Positions 1 through 8,079 of a DNA stretch of 56,602 nt are shown here, piece after piece. The notes under the pieces are model-generated. The model had not been told where the DNA came from, searched no databases, and saw only the letters and a program-made list of their open reading frames with translations. Position numbers and translations under genes: made by a program. Every line of letters starts with the position of its first letter. Position 1 is the first letter of the stretch. The stretch spans positions 1 to 56,602 of the forward strand of contig JAFLZE010000006.1 in NCBI GenBank assembly GCA_029785685.1. Reading direction: 5' to 3'. This stretch comes from Nitrososphaerota archaeon. GTDB lineage: Archaea > Thermoproteota > Nitrososphaeria > Nitrososphaerales > UBA183.

Positions 1-570
1 GACAGCCGATGCGTTGACCGCGATGTCCCTGTAGGAGGCCTCCCTCATTTGGTACTGTTCGGCAATCTCATTCGCAGCCTCCGCCTGGGATGACACGGTG
101 GCAGCGAGGGCATCGACTGATTCGGACATCTCCTCCACTTTCGGTTTCAGCGCCGAGACCTCAGACAGGCCGTTCTGGACCCCGAGTATCGCACCCTCCA
201 GCGGCCTCAGGCGGTCCGCCAGCTGCTGGTCGATATAGTCGGCCACCTTCACCTTGTTGGCTTCTTCTCGCTTCGAGGTGTCGCGGGCAGCACCAAAGGA
301 ATCTGACGCCACGATGATGAGGATGATGGTAGAGGCGGGCTGTATGATGAACAGGGCCGACCCTTGAAGTAGCCCCCACGGGACTGAACTGGAGACCTCC
401 GAGACGATCGCGGTCGAAGCCATGGAGTACAGCACGACCATGGCGGATACCGTGGCCACCCTCCTTCGGGTCTCGTGGGCGGTTCCCTCCTCCAAGCGAG
501 CCCCGATGTCCTTCGCGATGTACCCGAGTAGGGGGATAATGGTGACAAGAAACAGCAATAGGTCGTTCAT
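1..570 (-). CDS. Membrane protein with C-terminal coiled coil (3' end outside window)
   Basis: The frame is open from an ATG at 570 to the left edge, giving at least 190 residues with no stop, so the gene is cut by the window. Three hydrophobic segments lie at about residues 4-18, 39-58 and 67-90. A charged, helical stretch with Leu/Val heptads follows (about 100-190, including EEANKVKVADYIDQQL), which suggests a cytoplasmic coiled coil. I do not recognise a family. The ATG overlaps the stop of the upstream 83-residue gene (ATGA), so the two are very likely co-transcribed and translationally coupled. The layout recalls sensory or scaffold proteins with a membrane anchor, but no catalytic motif is visible and I assign no function. 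Confidence 0.7.
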   Translation of the reverse strand, partial: MNDLLLFLVTIIPLLGYIAKDIGARLEEGTAHETRRRVATVSAMVVLYSMASTAIVSEVSSSVPWGLLQGSALFIIQPASTIILIIVASDSFGAARDTSKREEANKVKVADYIDQQLADRLRPLEGAILGVQNGLSEVSALKPKVEEMSESVDALAATVSSQAEAANEIAEQYQMREASYRDIAVNASAV

Positions 571-818
571 GGTCGGTCCTCCAGGTCCTCCCTGAGAACG
601 GCGAGCCAGGTCCCCACCTTCCCCACGATCTCCGTAGCCGGGATGACGTCGGGCTCCACCAGCATCACCTTCCCAATGAGCGAGTGCGATCCGAACTTGC
701 TGGCGACCGACCGCTTCAGCGCCCTGATGTCCACTTCGCGTCTATAGGACGAGACGCTTGTCTGGCCAGCGACCACGCCTTCCTTCTGCGCCGATTCCCC
801 TGGAGCGGACGCGGACAT
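567..818 (-). CDS. Small protein of unknown function, coupled to the membrane protein
   Basis: An 83-residue protein whose TGA overlaps the ATG of the membrane protein downstream. The N-terminal 25 residues are polar and low in complexity. The rest (about 28-83) looks like a folded domain with the run VDIRALKRSVASKFGSHSLI and the acidic end REDLEDRP. No cysteines or catalytic motif are seen. It is divergent from the winged-helix gene at 1152, with about 330 bases between the two starts. The tight overlap and protein-like composition support a real gene, but I do not recognise it. Confidence 0.6.
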   Translation of the reverse strand: MSASAPGESAQKEGVVAGQTSVSSYRREVDIRALKRSVASKFGSHSLIGKVMLVEPDVIPATEIVGKVGTWLAVLREDLEDRP

Positions 819-1087
819 CAGGAGCCTGCGGCCTACGGGCGTATTTGGTAATGCGTCCGTATGATTTGAGCGTGGGCCGTGTTCAAACTATCCGTATCCA
901 CCAACGACCGTGGTGTTCGACCAGTGCGGCGGGCGAAAGGGCCTATTGCGCATCCGCCGGGTCAGGTTCATCCAAGTGTTGGGCATCGACTACCCGTCGG
1001 GGTGAACTGGTTCCTACCAGAGGCGAATTCCCGGCAAGCGCCGAGCCGCCTGGTCGCGGATTCGATCGCGGCGTCTCTACGGAGATG

Positions 1088-1107
1088 CTTTGGAATAAAT
1101 TCCAAAG
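1088..1107. promoter_or_regulatory. 20-bp perfect palindrome, candidate operator
   Basis: The sequence CTTTGGAATAAATTCCAAAG has two 9-bp arms (CTTTGGAAT and ATTCCAAAG) around AA. It ends 44 bases before the ATG of the winged-helix gene at 1152. A second, GC-rich 12-bp palindrome, CCTAGGCCTAGG, lies at 1122-1133. The placement and symmetry fit a dimeric regulator, most simply autoregulation by the adjacent winged-helix protein. This is inference from position. Confidence 0.6.
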
Positions 1108-1151
1108 TCTCAAGTTGGAGCCCTAGGCCTAGGCAGGCAGGTGACTGGAGA

Positions 1152-1451
1152 ATGAAGGTCAAGTACGAAACCGCTGGTCCGTTGTCGTCCGTCTTCACCA
1201 GCCCCGAAGCGCGGATTCTGGACCAGGCTTTCCTGGTCGGCAACATGAAGCAGACGATTCCTATGCTCGAGGAGTCGACCGGCCTGAGCTTCAAGACCGT
1301 CCAGAAGGTCCTCCAGAGACTCTCTGGAAAGGGCTTCGTGGCTCCCGCAGGGAAGATCGGGAACGCCAAGGCCTACCAGTTCAGGGTCGAAAACGACCTA
1401 CACGAGCTGATCGAGTGGGCGACGAAGTACCAGTTCACTAGGACTGACTAG
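1152..1451 (+). CDS. Small winged-helix DNA-binding protein
   Basis: A 99-residue protein. Residues about 20-75 form a winged helix: ARILDQAFLVGN, a first helix, then LSFKTVQKVLQRLSGKGFV as turn and recognition helix, and a wing near GKIGNAKAYQF. The C-terminus is a short helix that could dimerise. The same frame is open upstream to 879, but that part is Arg/Pro/Ser-rich and unlike a fold, so I start at the ATG at 1152. Regulators of this size (MarR/ArsR-like or TrmB-like winged helices) commonly control their own promoter, and a perfect palindrome lies just upstream. Target genes could be the divergent pair at 1-818. Confidence 0.75.
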   Translation: MKVKYETAGPLSSVFTSPEARILDQAFLVGNMKQTIPMLEESTGLSFKTVQKVLQRLSGKGFVAPAGKIGNAKAYQFRVENDLHELIEWATKYQFTRTD

Positions 1452-1520
1452 GCTCTAGCTTCTCTATCTGAAATCGGGTTGATTCTACCTTTGATTGTGG
1501 ATCTGGCAAAGCTTCCCTCA

Positions 1521-2291
1521 TTACCCTATCAGTTGTTTCACTTTCTCCATTATATCTTGTGCGAAAACCGTGCTCCCACAGTGTTCACAGGCCGCTTGGT
1601 TCCCTTCCTTCGGTAACGACATCGGTGCTCCACACTGAGGACACTTGACCACTTGCAGAGAGAGTCCTCCTCTACTCATGTAGTCTCTTAGGAACCCGAA
1701 GTCCAAGGTTATCTGGATTCGGTCACGTCTCTTCTTAGCCTCAATGGCCTGCTGACGTTGGACTAGTTGGTCCTGGATTAACGTTCTGAATTTCGTGAAT
1801 TCTATCTCGTTACGTACGCCCGTCACATGGAAGATGTGCTCACCGGTCGAATCGCTGATTGAGACATACTTCATCATCAGACCGCCCATTGAAAGGCCGC
1901 TGAGGTCGTCTATTGAGAAGCTCAGGTCAATGTGATAAGACTTGGCGAATAAGCCTCGTTCCTTGATGAAGACTAGCCGTTGAGTAGTCAAAGCTAGGTA
2001 CCCCCTAATCCTCCGCTTCACCATCCGGCGCTGACCATTCACAACTGTCATCTTGCCAACTTCGTGGTCTGCATACCAGTATTTTGTGACCGACTCACCG
2101 TTCTGAAGCAACAATGCCCCAGCCCACGGAGCCTGAAACGTCGCCGAGGGCCCATTCAGGAGTTGGGGCGATTGCTGCGCTTTTGCAACTCCTGAAAGAG
2201 GCTTCGCAATGGTTTCAACAGGGCGCCCGCATTTTGTGCAGAAAGCTACTCCTTCGCCGATTTCGTTGCCGCAATTCGTGCAGAACTTCAA
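1521..2291 (-). CDS. Zinc-ribbon protein with central PH/GRAM-like domain
   Basis: A 256-residue protein with a TTG start. The N-terminus is a zinc ribbon (CTNCG near residue 4 and CTKCG near 18). A central region of about residues 55-165 contains GYLALTTQRLVFIKERG, a pattern typical of bacterial-type PH or GRAM-like beta domains. The C-terminus is a second zinc ribbon (CPQCG and CEHCG, about residues 215-240). Such proteins are usually cytosolic adaptors of unknown partner. A TATA-like ACTTATACAC lies about 35 bases upstream of the start. The gene is flanked by small proteins in a region of accessory character. The domain reading is from motifs only. Confidence 0.75.
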   Translation of the reverse strand: MKFCTNCGNEIGEGVAFCTKCGRPVETIAKPLSGVAKAQQSPQLLNGPSATFQAPWAGALLLQNGESVTKYWYADHEVGKMTVVNGQRRMVKRRIRGYLALTTQRLVFIKERGLFAKSYHIDLSFSIDDLSGLSMGGLMMKYVSISDSTGEHIFHVTGVRNEIEFTKFRTLIQDQLVQRQQAIEAKKRRDRIQITLDFGFLRDYMSRGGLSLQVVKCPQCGAPMSLPKEGNQAACEHCGSTVFAQDIMEKVKQLIG

Positions 2292-2536
2292 GGATTGCGA
2301 GACTCTGATAGCATGAGCGTGGATTGTGTATAAGTCTTAGTGGTGCATCCTAGAACATGCCTGATTCCTGAAATGTAGGTCGACTCCCAAAGACTGAATT
2401 TGAATGTTTGAGGGAGTATGGAAAAATGCTGATTCAATATGCTTGCAAAGGACATTCTGCCCTTCCCGAAGCGATGGTTTGCTACAATGCTATGAGCTTG
2501 GAATCTTCTTATAATGCAAGTTCAATAGAAGGCCGC

Positions 2537-2665
2537 ATGACATCTTCCAACGAGCCGAAACAATGTGGAAGATGCCAAGGCAAGGGTGTCATAATCACGA
2601 ATACTGTTTGGGGTACAAAGGCAACCTGTCCCGTTTGCAAAGGAACGGGCTGGGTACGCGTTTAG
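2537..2665 (+). CDS. Small DnaJ-type zinc-finger protein
   Basis: A 42-residue protein with two CxxCxGxG motifs (CGRCQGKG and CPVCKGTG), the pattern of the DnaJ central zinc-binding domain, and almost nothing else. The frame is open upstream to 2408, but a TATA-like CTTATAA at 2509-2515 lies about 25 bases before the ATG at 2537, so a leaderless start there fits best. A free-standing pair of such motifs would bind one zinc and might act as an RNA, protein or metal-handling module. Function unknown. Confidence 0.6.
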   Translation: MTSSNEPKQCGRCQGKGVIITNTVWGTKATCPVCKGTGWVRV

Positions 2666-2848
2666 CCCTGATTCGTAAGCAATCATCAGGAAATACAGCG
2701 CTGTTGAAAGCTCGAGTAACAAAATCAGGACGTGCTGGCCCTTCTTGTGTGTGAATGACTCCTCATGATTCTGGTCGCGTAAGCTGTTGGGAGAGTTCGC
2801 TGTCTTATTGATTAGTACTATGGCTCGGTTCTTGGAGACGATTTCAGA

Positions 2849-3157
2849 TTGAAACGAAGCTATTGCCCGAAGTGCGGTCGACGGGTCGACAAATCTCGAA
2901 TCTATAGACAGGTGCGGTACCGTTGTGTTGGATGCGGAATCACACTGAGATTCTGTGTCTGCAAACCTCCATCGTGGGAGAAAACCTTCACGTTCGGCAG
3001 GATTGTTGCCGCAGTAAGACCCTATCGAAGCCTCCAAGACGAGCTCTGGTTTGAAAGCAGGGTGGACCGTGGAGAAGTCAGTTCCTCAAAGTCGCTTCGT
3101 TCCTTCGAGGTCGCCAAGAGATGGGCGACTCGAGCGGTTCAGGAATTAGAAAGGTAA
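2849..3157 (+). CDS. Small zinc-ribbon protein of unknown function
   Basis: A 102-residue protein with four CxxC-like pairs near the N-terminus: CPKCG (about 6-10), CVGCG (about 27-31) and then FCVCK. The C-terminal half is charged and helical, ending in ATRAVQELER. TTG at 2849 is the only plausible start, because an in-frame stop lies at 2813-2815. It may be a nucleic-acid-binding zinc ribbon. No family was recognised. It lies in the same accessory stretch as the other zinc-ribbon proteins next to the integrase. Confidence 0.55.
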   Translation: MKRSYCPKCGRRVDKSRIYRQVRYRCVGCGITLRFCVCKPPSWEKTFTFGRIVAAVRPYRSLQDELWFESRVDRGEVSSSKSLRSFEVAKRWATRAVQELER

Positions 3158-3253
3158 CCTCGTAGAGGCAAGTTCTGCTCCTGAGACCGGTCCAGCGATT
3201 TTGGTGGGTCAACGCATCGGCTGTCATTCGTTCAAGAACTTCTGTAGCCAAGG

Positions 3254-4504
3254 TTAGTTCGGAAGCTTCAGCACGACCTTTCCGGTAGGCAACGTCGCCA
3301 CGTACTCCCACCCTTCCGTCAGATAGGCCTCGACCTCGCTGACTGGTATGGCCCTCTGGTGGTTCCCGTTGTTCGCCGTCGCCCCAAGCAGCCTTTCCCG
3401 AACCATCTTCTGAATCTCGGCGTCCTCCATGTTCGCCAGGTCGAGCTTGTCGACTTCCTCCTTGCTGTACCCGCCTACCTTCTGCAGGATCCCCCGCTTG
3501 AACTCAGCATTCCTGTCTCCTCTCTCTCCCGACGCGCCGAGGATTGTCAGGTTGGGGATTGCCTTCACATATTCGCTGACCATCTCATCCTGAGTGGGCT
3601 TCATGTAGCTCCCAGACACGCCGATTGTGTGCCCCATCAGCATCTCCGTTATGATAGGCTTGACCCCGGACATCTCCATCCTTGTCTTGAAGAACTTCCG
3701 GTAAGAATGACATTGTTTCCACTCGTAGCTCCGGTAGTTCTTGGTGTCAGTGAGCTTCTCCCTCATCTTCATCTGGTTCAGGAGCTCCCCCATCTGGTTC
3801 TTCAGGGTCCTGACGCCGACCGGCTTCACCTTGCTCTGATCGAACCTCCTCTTGTTCACCTCTCTGACGAAGACCGGGGACGAAGGGGTGATGACTTCCC
3901 CCACCTTCTCGCGGAGCTCCCGGTACTTCAGTAGGTATTCGTAGCACTCCGGTGAAGCGAAGGTGTCATACTCCTCAAGTTCGCCCCTGTAGATCGTGAC
4001 CCTGGCGAGCTTCCACCCTTCGAACTCCACCTCCTGTAGGTCCCTCCAGCGGAGATACTCTAGTGAGCCAATCCTTGCGCCGGATGAAGTCAGGAAGAGT
4101 ACGAGGCACTTTGTCCTGAGGTCTGCGACCGTCACCACCTTGCGGATCTCGTCGAGCGTCGGCGCCCTGTCCTGGCCCGACTTCCTCACCTTCGGGATGA
4201 ACTGGTTGACGTAGTCCCAGTCGACCCCCTTCACCCTGTTGATCTCGAGAAACCTCCGAAGGGAGTCCCGCCAGAATGCCGTGGTGGAGGACGCCGAGGT
4301 CCCGCTCACTTCGGCGATGAACTTGACGAAATCCTCCTCAAACGCCTTCGGGTCTCGGCTCACGGTTTGGATGAACTGGTCAGGGGACGTGCCCACCCGC
4401 CTGAGATACGCCCGAATCCTGAGGATGTAGTTCTCCTTGGTCTGATGCGCGAGCTTCCCTGACGCCCTGAGGGTCGCGACAGACGACTCTTCTGACTGAT
4501 TCAC
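3254..4504 (-). CDS. Tyrosine recombinase (integrase)
   Basis: A 416-residue site-specific recombinase. The N-terminal part (about 15-100) is a helical SAM-like core-binding domain. The catalytic domain holds Arg144 (SGARIGSLEYLRWRDL), His266-x-x-Arg269 (CHSYRKFFKTRM), Gly291-His292 and the nucleophile Tyr300 (GSYMKP), so the set needed for strand cleavage looks intact. About 115 residues follow the nucleophile, longer than usual. The frame stays open to 5137, but that extension is antisense to the phosphoesterase gene. I use GTG at 4504, which lies about 20-28 bases after a TATA-like TTAAATATCC. An att-like core repeat lies just upstream at 4554-4564, as expected for an integrase beside its own attachment site. 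Confidence 0.85.
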   Translation of the reverse strand: MNQSEESSVATLRASGKLAHQTKENYILRIRAYLRRVGTSPDQFIQTVSRDPKAFEEDFVKFIAEVSGTSASSTTAFWRDSLRRFLEINRVKGVDWDYVNQFIPKVRKSGQDRAPTLDEIRKVVTVADLRTKCLVLFLTSSGARIGSLEYLRWRDLQEVEFEGWKLARVTIYRGELEEYDTFASPECYEYLLKYRELREKVGEVITPSSPVFVREVNKRRFDQSKVKPVGVRTLKNQMGELLNQMKMREKLTDTKNYRSYEWKQCHSYRKFFKTRMEMSGVKPIITEMLMGHTIGVSGSYMKPTQDEMVSEYVKAIPNLTILGASGERGDRNAEFKRGILQKVGGYSKEEVDKLDLANMEDAEIQKMVRERLLGATANNGNHQRAIPVSEVEAYLTEGWEYVATLPTGKVVLKLPN

Positions 4505-4553
4505 GCTCTGTAAGTTGAACCGGATATTTAACGCCCAATGTTTCGACCAACAC

Positions 4554-4564
4554 AGGCGTGCCGC
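4554..4564. repeat. att-like core repeat, copy A
   Basis: AGGCGTGCCGC is identical to the core of the two 35-bp repeats at 8879-8913 and 11528-11562, the last of which covers the 3' end of tRNA-Phe. Outside the 11-bp core the match is weak. Its position 50 bases upstream of the integrase start makes an attachment-site remnant plausible. Chance occurrence is unlikely but not excluded. Confidence 0.4.
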
Positions 4565-4669
4565 AAGAGTTCCTTGCTGCAAAAGTCGCCGTCTGAAGAG
4601 GAACCTTTTCTCCTCCCACAGATATCCTCTGAATGGCAGGAGAACTTGGTCGAGAGCGGTCAATCGATA

Positions 4670-5377
4670 ATGATCATCAGCGACCTCCACTACGAGCAGA
4701 CTTACCACCACGGCGTATGGGAAGGGGAGGCACACGACTGGTTGCTCGGGATGGTCAGAAGCGCGAAGTCGGCATCCCTCATCGCACTGGGCGACCTCGG
4801 GCATGCGTGGAGGGCTGTCGACTGGAAGTGCCTGACCGACCTGGTCCCAGTTCATGCCATCTACGGGAACCACGACAACATGGAGGTGCTCCATTCGGCG
4901 AGAAACAATGACGGAACCAGAGTCTTGGCAGAAGACGGCGAAGTCAGGGTAATCGGAGGCCTGAAGGTGGGCTTCATCAACGGCATAATGGCGAAGAAGG
5001 GAAAGACGAAGGTCAAGGACGGCGTTCCCAGGCAGTCTGCCGAAGTCTTCCTTTCCGCCGTTGCGAAGCTGGTCGGCGTCGATGTCTTGGCCACCCATGC
5101 GAGCCCCTACCTTCCCGAATACGGTAGCCGCTACCACGCCTCCGACGAGTTCGAAGTTCTAGACCAGGTCCTGACACAGGTAAACCCGCCGCTTTCGGTG
5201 AGCGGGCACCTCAGCGGGCCGTACACCCTGTCAAAGCTGCGGGACACGACCATTCTCAGAATCGACAGCAGTCCCGCTGAACGCCACTATGCTTTGATGG
5301 ACTTCGGGACGAGACAAATCAGGATTATGCACGATCATGACCAGGTTGAAATCGGCAGTTTCGCGGAATTTTCCTGA
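4670..5377 (+). CDS. Calcineurin-like metallophosphoesterase
   Basis: A protein of about 235 residues with the five metal-binding blocks of the family in order: SDLHYEQ at the N-terminus, GDLGHAW, GNHDNME, THASPY and SGHLSGP. It should be a soluble hydrolase of phosphomonoesters or phosphodiesters with two metal ions. The frame is open upstream to an ATG at 4538, which would place the att-like repeat inside the coding region. I prefer ATG 4670 because the first metal motif begins right there; TTG at 4646 behind AGGAG is an alternative. It is divergent from the integrase and followed by the AbiE-type pair. The substrate is unknown; such enzymes occur in defence and repair islands. Confidence 0.75.
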   Translation: MIISDLHYEQTYHHGVWEGEAHDWLLGMVRSAKSASLIALGDLGHAWRAVDWKCLTDLVPVHAIYGNHDNMEVLHSARNNDGTRVLAEDGEVRVIGGLKVGFINGIMAKKGKTKVKDGVPRQSAEVFLSAVAKLVGVDVLATHASPYLPEYGSRYHASDEFEVLDQVLTQVNPPLSVSGHLSGPYTLSKLRDTTILRIDSSPAERHYALMDFGTRQIRIMHDHDQVEIGSFAEFS

Positions 5378-5429
5378 CCTGCGTCTCCATGGGATTCGTC
5401 ACGTTGGTGTTCCTTATGACAGATGAGTC

Positions 5430-5438
5430 CTTATATAG
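5430..5438 (+). promoter_or_regulatory. TATA box deciding the AbiEi-like start
   Basis: CTTATATAG lies 23-31 bases before the ATG at 5461, the spacing expected for an archaeal TATA element and a leaderless transcript. This argues against the longer reading from 5389. Confidence 0.6.
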
Positions 5439-5460
5439 TCTCCGCGCTCCAACTGGACAA

Positions 5461-6228
5461 ATGCTCTACAACCAAGTCAGGTACGCAGAAGCGGTGCGAG
5501 TGTTCTACAAGCTTCGGGGCCGGACCAGTAACAGGGTCTCAACGGGGCTCGTTCAAGAGCTGGGATACGCGAAGTACAGCACCCAGTTCTACGCGGTAAA
5601 GAAGCTGCTAATGGAAGAAGGGATTCTGGACTCGAACGGAAAGTTCGTAGAGAACGCACCCAACGTCTGGCTGGCCGAGTTGCCGCAGGTGGTCGGCAAG
5701 AAGGAAAGAGAGATACTCTGTGACGAAGTACCATTCAAGATATTCCTGGCTTCCGTGCTTGGGTCGAGGCGTCTCGGAGACCTGTCAAGAGCGCTTGCTC
5801 TGAGCAGAAGCAGCGCCTATCACGCAGCTTCTAGACTCCTCAAGACAGGTCTGCTTCAAAGGAACGGTATGGAAATATCGTCTTCGGGAAGCGCGAAGAC
5901 GTGGTTGTCTGGATATCTAGACGCCTGCAAGACACACGTCAACGTTACCGGTGACATCTCGGTTCTCTTCCGGGCGGTACCGGCATACATTGACGGGCCG
6001 AGGGCCTACTTTGCCCTTCACCACGAGGTCGGACGGCCAATCGGCAGGGCAGACATGGTCATTGCGACGTGGGCCCCCTACCTTGGCTTCTGGGAATCTA
6101 TCGTTAACGGGGTAAGGTATTTTCTCGAATATCAGAAGAACGTCGAGGTCTTGGTCGCCAATCCTTCGGCCAGGGTCGTCTGGGCCGACAGGCTCCCGTT
6201 CAACGCGAAAGCGAGGCTGCCGAGGTAG
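5461..6228 (+). CDS. Two-winged-helix antitoxin-like protein (AbiEi role)
   Basis: A 255-residue protein with two winged-helix blocks: residues about 10-55 (RGRTSNRVSTGLVQELGY then a recognition helix) and about 95-140 (RRLGDLSRALALSRSSAYHAASRLLKTGLL). The C-terminal part (about 165-255) contains FALHHEVGRPIGRADMVI and FWESIVNGVRYFLEYQ. It lies 5 bases upstream of an AbiEii-type nucleotidyltransferase, so it most likely serves as cognate antitoxin and autorepressor in a type IV system, as AbiEi does. It is not a close copy of classical AbiEi; the role is inferred from gene order and DNA-binding domains. Confidence 0.65.
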   Translation: MLYNQVRYAEAVRVFYKLRGRTSNRVSTGLVQELGYAKYSTQFYAVKKLLMEEGILDSNGKFVENAPNVWLAELPQVVGKKEREILCDEVPFKIFLASVLGSRRLGDLSRALALSRSSAYHAASRLLKTGLLQRNGMEISSSGSAKTWLSGYLDACKTHVNVTGDISVLFRAVPAYIDGPRAYFALHHEVGRPIGRADMVIATWAPYLGFWESIVNGVRYFLEYQKNVEVLVANPSARVVWADRLPFNAKARLPR

Positions 6229-6233
6229 CTGCC

Positions 6234-7145
6234 ATGGGGATCTTCTTCAACATAGCCGACGACGCCGTCATCGGCACCGACCCCAGGGACCTGGTGAAGG
6301 ACGAGTACAAGGAGTACTTCGCGGACGGAGAGTCTGTTCAGAAGATCTACTCGGAGATATGCGCCCTAGACATGATATATAGCGTCGCCCGGATGAAGAA
6401 TGGCTACTACGACAGGAGGCTGGTCCTCAAGGGAGGCATGTCGGTCAGGAATCATGTGCCCCTGCTGGATCACAGGTTCTCCTTTGACGCCGACTACGAC
6501 CCCAATTCCGTGGCTGGCTACAGCTTCGGGGACGTCGACGAAATCAGGACGGACCTGACGAGATATGCCGGTCTGAGAAGGTGCGACGTCCGGGTTGACC
6601 TGGCGAAGAACGATGACCGACTCCTCTTCCTAGAACTGACCTACAGGGACGTCCTCCGTCGCGTCGGCTACACGATTGAAGAGAGGCCGAAGATTGAGCT
6701 GTGCAAGAGATGCAGGATATTCCAGGCACCTGAAGAGAACGAGATGGCCACGATCATGAACCTGAGGTTGCTTGGGCTGGAACCGCTCACCATCAAACAT
6801 GTTGGCCTGGAAGAGCAGCTGGCATCGAAGCTCTTCATAATAGGCGATTTGAGACGCGGGAAGAGGAACCACTTCGACGCCTACGACGCCCTTCGGATAA
6901 CTGAAAGCAACCGCGGCCTTGACTGGAAGCTGGTCAGAAACCTGTTTGCCCAGCGGGCCGAGAAACATACTGTAAAGGGCCACGTCCTGAAGACCAAGGA
7001 ACACATCCGTGAGTGCCGGCGGCAACTCGACACCATGAAGTTGAACGCCAACAAGAAGAGCGGGCTCGCTCGCCTTGTCTTCAAGAGAGATTTCGACTAC
7101 GACGCCATGATCGAAAGGGTGAAGGCGCTTTACGACAACGTATGA
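6234..7145 (+). CDS. AbiEii/AbiGii-family nucleotidyltransferase toxin
   Basis: A 303-residue protein. The family hallmarks are KGG at residues 66-68 (VLKGGMSVRN) followed by R81-F-S-F-D85-A-D87, matching the nucleotidyltransferase motif with the metal-binding DxD. A later block EEQLASKLFIIGDLRRGKRNHFDAYDAL fits the conserved C-terminal helix-rich part, with K and R-x-x-D-x-x-D residues. Characterised AbiEii-type toxins transfer nucleotides, in some cases to tRNA acceptor ends, and stall growth during phage infection. Active-site residues look intact. The short gap from the upstream regulator indicates an operon. Confidence 0.8.
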   Translation: MGIFFNIADDAVIGTDPRDLVKDEYKEYFADGESVQKIYSEICALDMIYSVARMKNGYYDRRLVLKGGMSVRNHVPLLDHRFSFDADYDPNSVAGYSFGDVDEIRTDLTRYAGLRRCDVRVDLAKNDDRLLFLELTYRDVLRRVGYTIEERPKIELCKRCRIFQAPEENEMATIMNLRLLGLEPLTIKHVGLEEQLASKLFIIGDLRRGKRNHFDAYDALRITESNRGLDWKLVRNLFAQRAEKHTVKGHVLKTKEHIRECRRQLDTMKLNANKKSGLARLVFKRDFDYDAMIERVKALYDNV

Positions 7146-7176
7146 CCCTCTACTTCACTCTCCTGAACCCTCCACG

Positions 7177-7199
7177 CCCGGACTATCATAGACTCCGGG
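7177..7199. repeat. Inverted repeat between toxin and nuclease genes
   Basis: CCCGGA (7177-7182) and TCCGGG (7194-7199) flank an inner CTATCATAG. It lies 32 bases after the toxin stop and 34 bases before the nuclease start, just upstream of the AT-rich TTTGTTAAAAG used as that gene's promoter. It could be an operator or a terminator hairpin. Confidence 0.35.
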
Positions 7200-7232
7200 T
7201 CTATCTTTGTTAAAAGCCCCAGTCCTCGATTT

Positions 7233-7787
7233 ATGAGCATGGGTCTGCTCAGGGATCTCTCGAGGCACCTCTCCAGCAACCAAGGGAAGCAGTACGGCAC
7301 CCCTTCCAAAACGATGCATGGTGAGGACGTCAGGAGCAGGTCCGAGCAGAGGATTGCTGATTACTTCGCCCAAAACGGAATCCGCTACTTCTACGAGTGG
7401 GGCGCCCAAACCGACGCGTTGATCTTTAAGCGGACATTTGCCCACCCGGACTTCTACCTTCCAGATTACAACATCTATGTGGAGTTCTGGGGGCTGGCGA
7501 AGGTCAGCAAGAAATACAGGCGAACAATGAGGTTCAAGATGAGAGAGTATCGCAAGAACAAGATTAGGTACATCAGCCTTTACCCTGATAACCTCGATAA
7601 CTTGGACTGGACTTTCAGGACCAGGTTCCGGGAACTCGTCGGGTCCGACTTGCCGGCGAAACCGCATCCTGTTCCCGGGAAAGCTCGGTATTGCGCCAGG
7701 TGTGGGACACCGGTCGCACCACCTGGTAACTTCTGCAGCAGATGCGGCAACACCATCGATACGTTTCCGCGCCCAAGTTCCCCCTAG
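7233..7787 (+). CDS. PD-(D/E)XK-like nuclease with C-terminal zinc ribbon
   Basis: A 184-residue protein. Residues about 35-130 read as a small restriction-type nuclease fold: SEQRIADYFAQNGIRYFYEW (helix with conserved Glu), then HPDFYLPDYNIYVEFWG, which supplies D and E-x-W in place of the classic PD-(D/E)XK, then a Lys-rich helix. The C-terminus (about 149-175) is a zinc ribbon with CARCG and CSRCG. TATA-like TTTGTTAAAAG about 20-27 bases upstream suggests a leaderless start. Similar nuclease domains occur in Vsr-like, DUF559-like and homing-type enzymes. A zinc ribbon at the end could direct substrate binding. It sits in a run of defence-like genes. Confidence 0.6.
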   Translation: MSMGLLRDLSRHLSSNQGKQYGTPSKTMHGEDVRSRSEQRIADYFAQNGIRYFYEWGAQTDALIFKRTFAHPDFYLPDYNIYVEFWGLAKVSKKYRRTMRFKMREYRKNKIRYISLYPDNLDNLDWTFRTRFRELVGSDLPAKPHPVPGKARYCARCGTPVAPPGNFCSRCGNTIDTFPRPSSP

Positions 7788-8079
7788 GAGCCGCTTTTCG
7801 CCGGTCCACCATGGCCCAACTCAGGATAAGGTATTCCCGGCGGGAGCACAATGAACCTTATGCTGGTTTTCGCATCTGTGAGGGGAGTCTTAACAATGTC
7901 CCTTCGATAGCAGGTGTCCCAACTCTTACAGGGCCATAACTATCCGCCGACATCGACGAGCACTACGCTTCGCTCAATGACCTTCTGTGTTTCTTCCAGG
8001 AACCCCAGAAGCTCGTCGAGCTAACCAAGTCTACCGGGCACCGATTCCGTAGAGGCGTAGCGTCTGCCTGAGGTGAACC

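Noticed and set aside
879..1151. N-terminal extension of the winged-helix protein
   Set aside because: The extension is Arg/Pro/Ser-rich, covers the palindromic operator region, and the folded domain starts at the internal ATG.
4505..5137. N-terminal extension of the integrase frame by about 210 residues
   Set aside because: It is antisense to the metallophosphoesterase and reads as low-quality protein; a TATA box and GTG at 4504 give a normal integrase.
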